From Candidatus Aceula meridiana (GTDB taxonomy: Bacteria; Omnitrophota; Gorgyraeia; Zapsychrales; Aceulaceae): a stretch of DNA of 60,247 nt. The DNA itself is not shown here. Below: more notes on the stretch, generated by a model, which was not told where the DNA came from, made no database searches, and saw nothing but the letters and a program-made list of their open reading frames with translations. The stretch covers positions 1 to 60,247 of the forward strand of contig JAVCDE010000011.1 of assembly GCA_030765185.1 (NCBI GenBank). Direction: 5' to 3'. Numbering within the stretch: position 1 is the stretch's first letter.

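Noticed and set aside
21600-60247. Many open frames of 60-220 codons on the minus strand and in the other plus frames across the giant gene
   Set aside because: They are mirror images of the codon bias of the giant frame, have no ribosome sites or family signatures, and overlap it fully.

Overview
The window looks like a chromosomal segment of an uncultured Gram-negative bacterium, most plausibly of the candidate phylum Omnitrophota. The basis is AT-rich DNA, a complete set of inner- and outer-membrane Tad pilus parts, and an enormous gene of the kind reported from that phylum. The assignment is an inference; there is no rRNA or other taxonomic marker here. I saw no tRNA, rRNA, CRISPR array or intact insertion sequence.

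Left part (1-21 kb): one long plus-strand Tad/Flp pilus locus. After the end of a cysteine-rich gene cut by the window edge come a parvulin-type prolyl isomerase lipoprotein, CpaB, a CpaC secretin with a TonB-type C-terminal domain, and a single protein that fuses a CpaE/TadZ-like ParA ATPase to the CpaF/TadA motor ATPase. A small DUF192 gene follows. Then a minus-strand zinc-ribbon gene and an unrecognised 563-residue gene with its own promoter and structured leader interrupt the locus. Next is an array of eleven small Flp-type prepilin genes (9.1-13.7 kb), two TadE-like pseudopilins, a very large cysteine-rich TadG-like protein, and the TadB and TadC platform proteins. No prepilin peptidase (TadV/CpaA) is present in the window.

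Right part (21.6 kb to the window end): one uninterrupted plus-strand reading frame begins at 21591 and is still open at 60247, at least 12,885 codons. It has a near-consensus promoter, repeated TTGGACA-type boxes and a leader RNA able to form alternative hairpins. Recognisable islands, in order, are a membrane or signal segment, a C39-like cysteine peptidase domain, UVR-like repeats, a HEXXH motif, a class I methyltransferase, a caspase-like (clan CD) domain, two ParB-like domains, a GNAT acetyltransferase, a region of about 18 transmembrane helices, long coiled coils, two peptidoglycan-binding domains, a degenerate M23/LytM domain, TolC-like segments, a predicted outer-membrane beta-barrel and, at the edge, the start of an approximately 82-residue repeat.

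Working model (inference): the pilus proteins build an attachment machine with an unusually varied set of pilins. The giant protein downstream may be an envelope-spanning or surface-delivered multi-domain protein, as has been suggested for giant proteins of predatory or host-associated Omnitrophota. The same TTGGACA box occurs at the promoter of the unrecognised gene within the Tad region and at the giant gene's promoter, so the two may share a regulator.
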